Assembly (NCBI RefSeq): GCF_004365355.1
Contig: NZ_SODP01000002.1
Location: forward strand, 461,531 to 525,530
Direction of reading: 5' to 3'
Length of the DNA: 64,000 nt
DNA from: Kribbella pratensis
Lineage (GTDB): Bacteria > Actinomycetota > Actinomycetes > Propionibacteriales > Kribbellaceae
The notes under the pieces were generated by a model, which was not told the origin of the DNA, made no database searches, and saw nothing but the letters and a program-made list of their open reading frames with translations. Made by a program: the position numbers and the translations under genes. Below, piece after piece: positions 16,609 through 25,433 of the stretch; the first letter of the stretch is position 1; every line of letters begins with the position of its first letter.

Positions 16609-16779
16609 CAAACCCTCTGGAGTATCGCAGTACGCCCCTACTGGCCGCCGGACACCTAATCGAACCGATTCGACTCGTTCTCGCACGGCGAGGCGTGTGA
16701 TCGCCGCAGCCTCTTGGCTGATGTCAAGGTGGAGCGGGTGGCTTCGACCCTCAAGTGAGACTGGGCGGAGGAGATGTAG

Positions 16780-17559
16780 ATGGAGTTCGGGCGGCATTGT
16801 GAGTTGATTGTCGAGCAGGCCGGGCTGTTGGCCGGGCATCTGGTTGGTAGGCCGGGCGCGCAGTTGGGGGTGGCGGTGCCGTCGTGTCCGGGGTGGAATG
16901 TCGGGCAGCTCGTCCGCCATGTCGGCGGCGCGCACCGTGAGGCAACCGTTGTCGCGCGGACCGGTGAGGCACCGCCGTACGACGAGTTCCGCGACCCGAC
17001 GCACTGGTACTCCGAACCGGCCGATTGCACCGACACCGAACTGCGCGAGCTCGCCGGCTGGGTCGTCGCGGGAGCACATGAGCTGGCGGAGGCCCTGCGT
17101 AGCGCGGGTCCCGACGTACCGATCAAGATGCCGATCGAGGACCCGACCACACGTTTTACCGCCCGGCGGATGGCGCACGAGACCGTGATGCATCGTGCCG
17201 ACGCGGCGCTCGCTCTCGGAGTGGAGTACGAACTAGATCCCGAGGTCGCGGCGGACGGGATCGACGAGTGGATGGAGCTCGGCGCTCTCCCGTTCCACTT
17301 CGAGGTGCATCCCTGGATGCGTGAGCTGCTCGGCCCGGGCCGAACACTGAAGTTCGCTGCTCCGGAGCAGTCCTGGGTGGTCGACCTGACCGGCGATGCG
17401 ATCCGCTGGCGGCACAGCGACGAGCCCACAGCGGTCGTCGCCCGGGGACCGGTCACCGAGTTGCTGCTCCACCTCTACAAGCGCCGCGACAGCAGAATCG
17501 AAGTGCAAGGCGATAACGACCTGCTCGACTACTACCTGCAGCGTGTCAGTTTCGGATGA
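16780..17559 (+). CDS. Maleylpyruvate isomerase-family mycothiol-dependent enzyme (DinB fold)
   Basis: The 259-residue protein has the DinB-like four-helix N-domain of the MDMPI family: VPSCPGWNVGQLVRHVGGAHR (near 32-52, the first metal His) and HETVMHRADA (second and third metal His near 131-136). A small C-terminal alpha/beta domain follows. Such enzymes use mycothiol in isomerase or thiol-transferase reactions and many remain of unknown substrate. The gene stands alone between the relict/terminator and a convergent LacI gene. GGAGGAG precedes ATG 16780 closely. Mycothiol chemistry supports an actinobacterial host. Confidence 0.85.
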   Translation: MEFGRHCELIVEQAGLLAGHLVGRPGAQLGVAVPSCPGWNVGQLVRHVGGAHREATVVARTGEAPPYDEFRDPTHWYSEPADCTDTELRELAGWVVAGAHELAEALRSAGPDVPIKMPIEDPTTRFTARRMAHETVMHRADAALALGVEYELDPEVAADGIDEWMELGALPFHFEVHPWMRELLGPGRTLKFAAPEQSWVVDLTGDAIRWRHSDEPTAVVARGPVTELLLHLYKRRDSRIEVQGDNDLLDYYLQRVSFG

Positions 17560-17591
17560 CCAACCGGCGGGTGGCCGTCGCGATCGTGGGA

Positions 17592-18611
17592 TCAGCGGGC
17601 GGCTGGCGGTGGGGCTGTGCTGTCGCGGATTGTGAGTGAGGTGGCTAGTTCGATGCGGCTGGGTTCGCCGGGTTCGGTACCGCCGTCGATGATGACTTGT
17701 ACTGCCATTCGGGCCATGTCCACGAGGCGTTGCTGGACGGTGGTCAGTGGTGGGGTCACCCAGTCGCACGCGGCCAGGTCGTCGAAGCCCACGACGCTGA
17801 TGTCGTCGGGGATGCGTACGCCGCGCGACTGCAGGGCTTTGTAGGCGCCGAAAGCCTGGAGGTCGGTTCCCGCGAAGATCGCGGTCGGCGGGTCGGCCAG
17901 GTCCAGCAACTCGAGTGCCGCCGCTTGCCCGCTCGGCGGAAAGTGGTCGCCGAACCGGAGCAACTCGGGCTCGGGGGTGATTCCCGCCCGTTCCAGCGCG
18001 GCGCGGTACCCGCCGAGGCGGGCCTGGGTGCACAGCAGGTTCGGTAGCCCGGCGATCATCGCGATCCGTCGGTGCCCAAGGCCGACCAGGTGCTCGGTCG
18101 CGGCCAGGCCGCCGGCCCAGTTGGTCGATCCGATCGACGGAATGTTCGCGTCAGGATCGCCGATGGGGTCGATCAGCACGAGCGGGACTCCCAGCGCGTC
18201 GAGTCGTTCCCGTTCGGCTCGGTCGAGGTTCGAGACGGCGAGAAGGACGCCGTCGGAGTGCCGCCCGGCGAGGTTGTCGAGCCACCGCTGAGCGTCGACC
18301 CGATCGCTGTGCACCGCTGACACCACAAGACCGATGCCGGCTTCCCGACAGGCATCCTCCGCGCCGCGGATGATCTCGACGGACCACGGGGTCGCCAGTT
18401 CCTTGATCACCAGGTCGACCAGGCCCGCCTTGGGCTGCTTCCCGCTGGGCCGCCGCTGGTAGTTGTGCGCCCGCAGCACTTCCTGCACACGGTCGCGCGT
18501 CTCCGGAGCGACCTCGGCTCGGCCGTTGAGGACCTTCGACACGGTCGGAGCCGACACACCGGCCGCGCGAGCGATATCGGTGAGCTTCACGCGGTCGGTT
18601 CTGGCCATCAT
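17592..18611 (-). CDS. LacI-family transcriptional regulator (probably of the GH51 gene)
   Basis: The 339-residue LacI protein has the helix-turn-helix LTDIARAAGVSAPTVSKVLNGRAEV near residues 10-34, the hinge, and a periplasmic-binding-protein-like sensor (ITPEPELLRFGDHF, DDISVVGFDD). Two adjacent Met codons open the frame; the second (18608) is equally possible. It is divergent from the exported GH51 gene across a 300-base gap holding two GAAANTTTC palindromes, one directly in its own leader. It likely represses both genes and is released by an arabinose-containing oligosaccharide; the ligand is inferred from the neighbour only. Confidence 0.9.
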   Translation of the reverse strand: MMARTDRVKLTDIARAAGVSAPTVSKVLNGRAEVAPETRDRVQEVLRAHNYQRRPSGKQPKAGLVDLVIKELATPWSVEIIRGAEDACREAGIGLVVSAVHSDRVDAQRWLDNLAGRHSDGVLLAVSNLDRAERERLDALGVPLVLIDPIGDPDANIPSIGSTNWAGGLAATEHLVGLGHRRIAMIAGLPNLLCTQARLGGYRAALERAGITPEPELLRFGDHFPPSGQAAALELLDLADPPTAIFAGTDLQAFGAYKALQSRGVRIPDDISVVGFDDLAACDWVTPPLTTVQQRLVDMARMAVQVIIDGGTEPGEPSRIELATSLTIRDSTAPPPAAR

Positions 18612-18623
18612 GACTCCCCGGCA

Positions 18624-18632
18624 GAAATTTTC
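18624..18632. promoter_or_regulatory. Candidate LacI operator GAAATTTTC
   Basis: A GAAA-N-TTTC palindrome sits 13 bases before the LacI start codon. The same pattern appears at 18747-18755. Its position in the leader of the regulator suggests autorepression. Confidence 0.4.
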
Positions 18633-18736
18633 GGCGCTCCCGCCGACAGTTTACTCACGGCCAACCCCGTCGGCGGAGCCAAGGCCGTGGCCTCGAAGTC
18701 TTGACGAGCCGGATCACGGGATTTAGCGTTCGACAC

Positions 18737-18767
18737 GAAAGATTCAGAAACTTTCATTCAATCTTTC
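18737..18767. promoter_or_regulatory. Candidate LacI operator region of the GH51 promoter
   Basis: The perfect inverted repeat GAAAGATT...AATCTTTC (18737-18744 and 18760-18767) encloses GAAACTTTC (18747-18755), giving nested dyad symmetry. It lies 144 bases upstream of the GH51 start and 126 bases from the LacI start, in an AT-rich island of otherwise GC-rich DNA. This is the rest of the 18612-18911 intergenic region; no small gene was seen in it. Confidence 0.45.
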
Positions 18768-18911
18768 CGGGCAAGTCCCGCGGACCTATCCGCCGTTCTG
18801 TCGTCGTGGGCGCGCTGCGAGTGTCAAGGCCTCGTGTACGCCGCGCCGGCATCGCCGTACCTGCACGGATTCGCCATCCACACCACGCGTCGAGGGGAAG
18901 TTGAGAACCAG

Positions 18912-21020
18912 ATGGACAGCATCTCTCCCGAAAGCAGCGGCATCTCGCGCCGCACCGTCATCCAGGCATCCGTTGCAGCGGGTCTGGCGACCGGACTGTC
19001 CGCGACGGCCGGCACTGTCGCGGCGTACGCCGACAGCCCCGGCATCCAGGCCGGGATCGACGTCTCGAAGACGAACGATCCGATCCAGAAGTACGTCTAC
19101 GGCGCCTTCATCGAACACATCGGCACGCTCGTCTACGACAGCCTGTGGTCGGAGGTCCTGTCGGACCGCAAGTTCTTCTACCCCGTGGACACGCAGAACC
19201 CCACGATGAAGAAATGGCGGCCCGTCGGGACGGCGACTGCCATCACCATGGACACGACGACGCCGTACGTCGGCGAGCAGTCGGCGAAGGTCGCGCTCAG
19301 CCGCTCGGAGTCGCGTGGCATCGGGCAAACCGGCCTCGGTCTTGCCGCCAAGGGGTACGTCGGCCGGGTGGTGATCGCCGGAGACCCGGGTACGCACGTC
19401 ATCGCGACGCTGACCTGGGGCGACGGTCCGGGGCAGAGCCAGAGCGTGACCCTCGCGGTGAAGAAGGGCTGGACGACGATCCCGCTGCGGTTCACCTGCC
19501 GCGCCGCGACCACCGCCGGCAAGCTCGAGATCACCGGCACGGGCTCCGGCGAGTTCCGGGTCGGCGCCGCGTCGTTGATGCCGGCCGACAACGTCAAGGG
19601 CTTCCGCAAGGACACCATCGATCTGCTCCGCGGTATGGGCGGCTTCTGGCGTTTCCCCGGCGGGAACTTCGTCTCCGGCCACGACTGGCAGAACGCCATC
19701 GGCGATCCGGACCTACGCGCGACCACGTTCGACTACGACCGCAATCAGGCGCAGTCCAACGATGTCGGCACCGACGAGTTCCTGGCTATGTGCGATCTGC
19801 TCGACACCGAACCGTATCCGTGCGTCAACACCGGCTTCGGATCTGCTCGCGAGGCCGCGCTCATGGTCGAGTACGTCAACGGCGCCCCCGACACCCCGAT
19901 GGGTGCCCTGCGGTCCGCGAACGGTCACCACAAGCCGTACGGCGTCAAGTACTGGGCCGTCGGCAACGAGATGTTCGGCTTCTGGCAGCTCGGCTACATG
20001 ACACCGGCCCACTACATGATCAAGCACAACCTGTTCGCGGACGCGATGCGGAAGGTCGACCCCTCGATCGCGATTGTCGCGGTCGGCGGCTTCCCGGCCA
20101 GCATGACGGTCCACCGGCTGCCCTTCTACATCGACCCGAGCAGCCGGCAGATCGTGCAGCCGACCAAGGTGAAGGTCGAGTACGGTTCACTGACCGACTG
20201 GAACCACCGGCTCCTGACCAGCAGCGCCGGTAAGTTCGACATCATCTCCGAGCACTGCTACGGCACCACCCAGCGGTTCGACCTCAACCAGGGCAAGTAC
20301 ATCAACGTCAGCCCGGCGGAGTCGATGGTCGACTCCTGCCGCCGGGGCGCCAACTACATCAAGTCCGTCCGCGAGAACTGGGAGCTGTACAAGCCCGACT
20401 TCCCGGAGCTCGAGCAGAACCAGATCAAGGTCAGCATCGACGAGTGGGGCTTCCAGAACGCGTCCGGGATGAAGCAGTTGTTCGGCCTGGCGATGATGCT
20501 GCACGAGATGTTCCGGGCCAGCGACTTCATCACGATGGCGGCGTACACGATGGGTACGTCGTGGCTGTCGTACAACAAGACGGATTCGACGTACAGCGGG
20601 GCAGGTGTGCTGTTCAAGCTCTACCGGGAGCGGTTCGGCGTGACGCCGGTGGCCATCACCGGTAACTCGCCCCAGCCGACGCCTGGCTGGCCGGCTGGTG
20701 GCGATCAGCCCAGCGTCAACGCGGGCAGCCCGACGTACCCGGTCGACATGATGGCGGCGCTGTCGGAAGACGGCCGGACGTTGACGGTGGCAACCGTCAA
20801 CGCGACCGCAGACGTCCAGAACGTCAGTGTCGACCTCGCCGGATTCCAGGTCCGGCCAAACGGCCGGTTGTGGCGGCTCACCGGCACCAGCCTGGACGCG
20901 ACGAACAGGGTCGGCCAACCGCCGCAGGTCACCGTGGCCGAAGCAGCGTTCGACGCACGTGACAGTGTCCTGGCAACTGCGCCGTACAGCATCGAGATCC
21001 GGGCCTTCACTCGCGCCTGA
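18912..21020 (+). CDS. Tat-exported GH51-type alpha-L-arabinofuranosidase
   Basis: The 702-residue protein begins with a twin-arginine signal (GISRRTVIQAS, then a hydrophobic core to about residue 38). The catalytic TIM barrel follows, opening YVYGAFIEHIG as in GH51. The acid/base Glu is in AVGNEMFG (about E353) and the nucleophile Glu in SIDEWGF (about E511); a CBM-like insertion lies at about 100-230 and a beta-sandwich at the end. It would release alpha-L-arabinofuranose from arabinan, arabinoxylan or arabinogalactan outside the cell. ATG 18912 is preferred over the earlier frame at 18834 because it places the Tat motif correctly. Transcribed divergently from LacI. Confidence 0.88.
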   Translation: MDSISPESSGISRRTVIQASVAAGLATGLSATAGTVAAYADSPGIQAGIDVSKTNDPIQKYVYGAFIEHIGTLVYDSLWSEVLSDRKFFYPVDTQNPTMKKWRPVGTATAITMDTTTPYVGEQSAKVALSRSESRGIGQTGLGLAAKGYVGRVVIAGDPGTHVIATLTWGDGPGQSQSVTLAVKKGWTTIPLRFTCRAATTAGKLEITGTGSGEFRVGAASLMPADNVKGFRKDTIDLLRGMGGFWRFPGGNFVSGHDWQNAIGDPDLRATTFDYDRNQAQSNDVGTDEFLAMCDLLDTEPYPCVNTGFGSAREAALMVEYVNGAPDTPMGALRSANGHHKPYGVKYWAVGNEMFGFWQLGYMTPAHYMIKHNLFADAMRKVDPSIAIVAVGGFPASMTVHRLPFYIDPSSRQIVQPTKVKVEYGSLTDWNHRLLTSSAGKFDIISEHCYGTTQRFDLNQGKYINVSPAESMVDSCRRGANYIKSVRENWELYKPDFPELEQNQIKVSIDEWGFQNASGMKQLFGLAMMLHEMFRASDFITMAAYTMGTSWLSYNKTDSTYSGAGVLFKLYRERFGVTPVAITGNSPQPTPGWPAGGDQPSVNAGSPTYPVDMMAALSEDGRTLTVATVNATADVQNVSVDLAGFQVRPNGRLWRLTGTSLDATNRVGQPPQVTVAEAAFDARDSVLATAPYSIEIRAFTRA

Positions 21021-21082
21021 CCCGGCTCGTCCCCGTGCGCGCGACCGTCATCACAACCGGTCGCGCGTACGGCGGAGCCGGG
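21021..21082. terminator. Bidirectional terminator between GH51 and the nine-gene operon
   Basis: The outer repeat CCCGGCTC (21021-21028) pairs with GAGCCGGG (21075-21082), and the inner CGCGCGACCG (21038-21047) pairs with CGGTCGCGCG (21058-21067). The structure fills the 91-base gap between the convergent stops at 21020 and 21112. Confidence 0.7.
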
Positions 21083-21111
21083 GTGGGCCGGCGCCGACCG
21101 TTCAGGCCCGA

Positions 21112-22386
21112 TCAGCGGCCGGCAATGTACGGGATCGTCTGCGGACCCTCGGGCAGGATGCACAGGCGCGAATCCGGACCCGCTGCAGCCAGGGATTCGG
21201 CGATGGTCGCGGTGATGTCGGCGGTTTGTTCCAGGTGAGCAGTGCGCAGTTCGGCATCGGTGAGGAAGCCGGTGTGCATGACGACCCGGCTCGTGGCCTG
21301 GATCCGGGCCTGGATCTGCACCTGCCATTGGTCGGGGGCGGTTTCGGCGCTCCGTCCGATCTGATCGAGAAGCGCCTGGGGCGAGTCGGCCGAGACCAGG
21401 ACCGAGCGGTAGTCCCCGTGATCGGGGAAGCCGTCGCGACATTCGGCTGCGCAGATGATCGTGCCGCCGGGGCGAACGATCTGGTGTGCGGCCGACATTC
21501 CCTTGACGGACTGATAGAGGTTCTGGTCAAGGGGAAACCCCGAGTTCGTGGTGACCACCACGTCGAACGGCGCATCTACCGGCTGCATGGCGATTCGCTT
21601 GGCGGTGGCACAGGCGGCGGCGTGCATCGACGGCAGATCGCCGCCGAACGCCGCGACGATGTCCTTGTCGCGATTGAGCACGACATCCAAGGCGAACGTG
21701 ACACCGGTGGCCTCGGCGATCGCCCGGACGTCGTCGTGCACCGGGTTTCCCTGCGTCACCCCCCACGTCGCTTTCGAACTTCCGATCCGGGCGGCGTCAT
21801 GCAGCACCAGAACAGTGTCGAGACCCGCCAGACCGGGCGCGACCAGCTTCGGCCCACCCGAGAAGCCGGCGAAGAAGTGCGGCTCGACGAAGCCGGTGGT
21901 GATCCTGACGTCCGCATCGACCCACTGGCGGTTCAACCAGACCGGTACGCCGTCGCCGTGGACTCCCAGCCAGGCCAACTGCTCCCGATCGCGTCCGTCG
22001 TGATTGACGATCCGCACGGAGTCGACGACCTCGTCCCCGAACATCTGGCGCAGTTCGGCGTCGCTGTTGCCGCGATGCGTTCCGGTGGCGACCAGCACGA
22101 CCACGTCAGCCAGGTCGACCAAGCCGTCGAGCTCGGCAAGGACGGCCGGGATCATCAAGTGCCGCGGCTGCGGCCGAGTACCGTCGCAGGCAGAGATCGC
22201 CACGGTCTGACCGCGCTGGATACGCTCGCGCAACGGTGGTCCGGCCACAGGCTCACGCAGCGCGCGGCGCAGCACGGCGTACGGATCGGCGGCGGCGTCG
22301 TGATGGACCGGTTCCACCACGGTCGTGCGCGCAGAGTCCGCCTCGACGACCAGACCGGACTCTCCGTAGGCCAAACGCACCTTCAT
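21112..22386 (-). CDS. LarA-family nickel-dependent racemase/epimerase (lactate racemase-like)
   Basis: The 424-residue protein matches the LarA (DUF2088) family: ACDGTRP near the substrate-binding N-domain, ATGTHRG, and the HFFAGFSGGPK segment with the second catalytic His and the cofactor-binding Lys. Family members use a nickel pincer nucleotide tethered to that Lys to racemise 2-hydroxyacids. Cofactor-making larB/larC/larE genes are not in the window. It is the last gene of the fucosidase operon. L-lactate is an expected end product of non-phosphorylative L-fucose breakdown, so lactate or a sugar-derived hydroxyacid is a sensible substrate, but this is inference. ATG 22386 follows GGAAG; an upstream ATG at 22419 is less likely. 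Confidence 0.85.
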   Translation of the reverse strand: MKVRLAYGESGLVVEADSARTTVVEPVHHDAAADPYAVLRRALREPVAGPPLRERIQRGQTVAISACDGTRPQPRHLMIPAVLAELDGLVDLADVVVLVATGTHRGNSDAELRQMFGDEVVDSVRIVNHDGRDREQLAWLGVHGDGVPVWLNRQWVDADVRITTGFVEPHFFAGFSGGPKLVAPGLAGLDTVLVLHDAARIGSSKATWGVTQGNPVHDDVRAIAEATGVTFALDVVLNRDKDIVAAFGGDLPSMHAAACATAKRIAMQPVDAPFDVVVTTNSGFPLDQNLYQSVKGMSAAHQIVRPGGTIICAAECRDGFPDHGDYRSVLVSADSPQALLDQIGRSAETAPDQWQVQIQARIQATSRVVMHTGFLTDAELRTAHLEQTADITATIAESLAAAGPDSRLCILPEGPQTIPYIAGR

Positions 22387-22419
22387 CTGCCGGATCTTCC
22401 TCTCCAAAGACTTCTGCAC

Positions 22420-23415
22420 TCACATCCAAGCAGCACTGAGCCGCTCGTATTCTTCGGCGGTCACCGGCAGAACGACGCCGTGGCAGGGGTCTGTCGGCAG
22501 CCGATGGTCTTTCGATGGGATCCACTCGCCGCCGGCGAGGTCGGTCGTCTCGAAGGGGACGTACCGGCGTTCCGGCGTGAACTCGTCGATCCAGAGGTAC
22601 CACTTGTTCTCGGTGTTCGACTTGTACACCAATGGGCCCTCGCCCTGGGTAACCGCTCCGAGGCCGATGCCCTCGGCCAGCGGCTTCCAATCGGCCGCAG
22701 ACAGCGACGTCGACGTCTCGGAGTAGATCGACTTGCCGTGCGGTGCGTCCCCGCTGCGGCTGCGTTCGTCCTTGAGGAAACGGTAATAGACGCCCTCGTG
22801 CTGGATCACCGTGGTGTCGATCGTGTGCCATCCCCGGTCGATCCAGACGCGGGGCGCGGAGAACTCGCGGAAGTCGCGGGTGGACGCACACATGATCCGG
22901 TTGTAGCTGTCCCCCTCGTGTTCAGCGTCGTCGTACAGAGTTGAGGACCAATGAACCAGGTAGGCCTCCTGCTCGGGGTCCCAGACCGCCTCCGGTGCCC
23001 AGGTGTTTCCGGCCTCGGGCGGAGCGACCTCGACGAGTCGACCCTCACCCCAGTTCACGAGATCTGCCGACTCCCAGACCATGATCGAGCGGCTGCCTCG
23101 GCGCTGGTGCCGGTCCCAGTCGAGGCTGACATACAGCCGCAGGTCGGTTGCGACCAGGTAGAACCGGTCGCCGTCCGGGGAACGGACGATGTGCGGGTCA
23201 CGGACACCGCACTCGCCCAGGACGGAGTACAGCACCGGCTTGCCGCCGTTGAGGTCGTCGAAGTGCAGCGGGTCGTTGCCGTCGCTCAAGGCGAAGTAGA
23301 TCTGCTCACCGTCGGCTGATTCACGCTTGAAATGCGCGTACAGGTAGCCCACATAGTCGGGTGGCACTTGGTTGGGTTTCATGGGAGCTGACTCATCCTT
23401 GTCGCGGCCGGTCAT
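22420..23415 (-). CDS. GH43-family glycosidase (arabinofuranosidase/xylosidase type)
   Basis: The 331-residue protein is a single five-bladed propeller of GH43 type. It shows YFALSDGND, the GVRDPHIVRSPDGDRFYLVAT segment with a catalytic Asp, WAPEAVWDPEQ, and the acid/base region AVTQGEGPLVYKSN. No signal peptide is present, so it acts on imported oligosaccharides. ATG 23415 overlaps the GH36 stop (ATGA); an internal ATG at 23382 with AAGGA upstream is a real alternative. In this operon it probably removes terminal alpha-L-arabinofuranose; the subfamily cannot be fixed by eye. Confidence 0.85.
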   Translation of the reverse strand: MTGRDKDESAPMKPNQVPPDYVGYLYAHFKRESADGEQIYFALSDGNDPLHFDDLNGGKPVLYSVLGECGVRDPHIVRSPDGDRFYLVATDLRLYVSLDWDRHQRRGSRSIMVWESADLVNWGEGRLVEVAPPEAGNTWAPEAVWDPEQEAYLVHWSSTLYDDAEHEGDSYNRIMCASTRDFREFSAPRVWIDRGWHTIDTTVIQHEGVYYRFLKDERSRSGDAPHGKSIYSETSTSLSAADWKPLAEGIGLGAVTQGEGPLVYKSNTENKWYLWIDEFTPERRYVPFETTDLAGGEWIPSKDHRLPTDPCHGVVLPVTAEEYERLSAAWM

Positions 23416-25433
23416 TGCAGGCGGAGGACGCGGGCGGCGGGTTCGGGGGTGTTGGCGGTGACGACCAGACCGTCGTCGGTCCAGGCGTAGGTCCAGTCGC
23501 CGAGGTCGGTCGGGAAGTGTGGCGCGATCTTCTGCGACCGCGGGATCGGAAGGGTGATGGTGGACGGGCCGGGCGCGCGGTGCCACAGGGCAAGGTACGA
23601 GACCTTGGCGCCGGTCAGGGAGAGGGCGATCCACTCATCGGTCCAGGCGGGCAGGCCGAGGGGCCAGGCGGGGACGAGCGTCTCCAGGTCCTCGAGGACT
23701 TCCCGATGGGCTGACAGCGCCGAGCGGATCAGTTCGAGCTCGGCGGGTGTCATCCGGTTGAGGTGGCCGGACAGGTAGAGGCGGCCAGGGATGCCGTTCA
23801 CGAGGGCGAAGATGAATTCCTCGCGAGTGGTTCCGGTGATCGGATAGGCCCAGTGACCGGCTTGTTCAGGGAGTACGGCGGCCGGTGCGGCGGCGGTGAT
23901 CGATGCGTACAGCAACGGGTGTTCCTGGTCCGAGGTCGACTGCAGGTGGAGGCGGGACAGCATGGCGTAGTCCATCCGCATGGCACCGGAGGCGCAGTTC
24001 TCGATCAGCAGGTCCGGATGCCGCTCCTGAATGCCGTCCAGCCAGCTGAGCAGTGCGCGGTTGTGCTCCAGAAGGCCCTGCCCGAGGGATGTCCCGTTCT
24101 TGTCGGTTCCGGGCCCGGTCACGGAGTTGTTGTCGAACTTGAAGAACCCGATGCCGAACTCGTCGACCAGCCGATCGACCGTGGTGTCGAGGTGTTTGCG
24201 TGCGGCCGGGCTGCGCAGGTCGAGCAGGTAGCGATCGTTCTCGGCGACTCTTCGGCCGTGGCGGGTGAGGAACGCGTCATCAGGTAGTTCGTCGGCGATC
24301 GGTGAGCGGACACCGACGACTTCGGGCTCGAGCCAAAGTCCGGGCACCATGCCGTGGTGGTGGATCCGGTCGATCACCTCGGCGAGTCCGTTCGGGAACC
24401 GCGTCGCCGACGGTTGCCATTCGCCGACGGTGTTCCACCAGACGCCTTCGGCGTACCAGCCGGCGTCGATGCAGAAGTAGTCCGCGCCGACCTCGGCCGC
24501 GGCGTCGATCAGCGGCAGCAGCTTCTCCGTTGTCGGGTCACCCAGCAACGTATTCATGTAGTCGTTGAAGACGACCGGCATCCGGTCGTCGATTGGGCGC
24601 CGCGTCCGGATCGCCCGGCGCTGACGCGTGAGTGCGGCGAACACGCTGTCGACGTCGGTCCCGACGACAAGCGACACAGGAACCGTCGTGAACGGTTTGT
24701 CGGCAGTGACCTCGACACTCCACTGGTGCTCCAGGTCGGTCGGGCCGCTCAGCAGCAGGTAGCCACCGTGCCGGGTCTCACCGAGCTCGTAGTGCCATGG
24801 GCCGTTGTGCTCGATCTGCCAGCCCAGGGCGTACGGCGTACTCCGATCGACCAGAACGCCGACAGGCAGCCTCTCCCCCGTGGACCACGAGTTCATACCC
24901 GTCACCGCGTCCCGGCTCTTGGCGACGTGGTGATGCGGATCGTGGACGATGTCAGCCAACACGTCCCGCACTACGCGCTTGGACCAACGGTTCTCCGCCA
25001 TCCAGCTGTTCGCGGCGGAGTACAGCTCGGCGTCGACCGACGCGAGGCCGACGACCAACGACGACAGGCTGGTGAGCTCCAGAGAACCCGGACCGATGAT
25101 CGACGCTTCGGTCCAGGCGCGTACGCCGGCCCGCGCCTCGAAGACGCTGGTGACGCGGAGACCCGTGGTCGGCTCCTCCTGGACGATGCGCAGCGTGGTC
25201 CCGGTCTCGTGGTGCCCGGCGTACCTCAACCGCTGCCCCAGGAGGGTGCCGGCGTGACGGTTGCTGGAATGGCCATGTCCCACAGCGGCCACCTCCACCA
25301 AGGGCTGGCCCGGATCGGGCTCGCCACCCCTCGGCTGGGACGCCTCCCGGACAGCAACCAGTCGGACGGGGCCGTCGTCGAGGACGAAGGTCAGCGCAAG
25401 GTCAGGCGTGCTCCAGTGCAGCAGGTCGGTCAT
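23412..25433 (-). CDS. GH36-family alpha-galactosidase
   Basis: The 673-residue protein follows the GH36 plan: N-terminal beta-sandwich, TIM barrel with FCIDAGWYAE, GLWLEPEVV and the nucleophile in GFFKFDNN (about D434), then ENCASGAMRMDY and SDQEH near the acid/base region. A C-terminal beta domain ends the protein. It lacks a signal peptide and would cleave alpha-galactosyl caps inside the cell. It is coupled on both sides by ATGA overlaps (25430-25433 and 23412-23415). The nucleophile motif KFDNN differs slightly from the classical KWDMN. Confidence 0.88.
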   Translation of the reverse strand: MTDLLHWSTPDLALTFVLDDGPVRLVAVREASQPRGGEPDPGQPLVEVAAVGHGHSSNRHAGTLLGQRLRYAGHHETGTTLRIVQEEPTTGLRVTSVFEARAGVRAWTEASIIGPGSLELTSLSSLVVGLASVDAELYSAANSWMAENRWSKRVVRDVLADIVHDPHHHVAKSRDAVTGMNSWSTGERLPVGVLVDRSTPYALGWQIEHNGPWHYELGETRHGGYLLLSGPTDLEHQWSVEVTADKPFTTVPVSLVVGTDVDSVFAALTRQRRAIRTRRPIDDRMPVVFNDYMNTLLGDPTTEKLLPLIDAAAEVGADYFCIDAGWYAEGVWWNTVGEWQPSATRFPNGLAEVIDRIHHHGMVPGLWLEPEVVGVRSPIADELPDDAFLTRHGRRVAENDRYLLDLRSPAARKHLDTTVDRLVDEFGIGFFKFDNNSVTGPGTDKNGTSLGQGLLEHNRALLSWLDGIQERHPDLLIENCASGAMRMDYAMLSRLHLQSTSDQEHPLLYASITAAAPAAVLPEQAGHWAYPITGTTREEFIFALVNGIPGRLYLSGHLNRMTPAELELIRSALSAHREVLEDLETLVPAWPLGLPAWTDEWIALSLTGAKVSYLALWHRAPGPSTITLPIPRSQKIAPHFPTDLGDWTYAWTDDGLVVTANTPEPAARVLRLQ

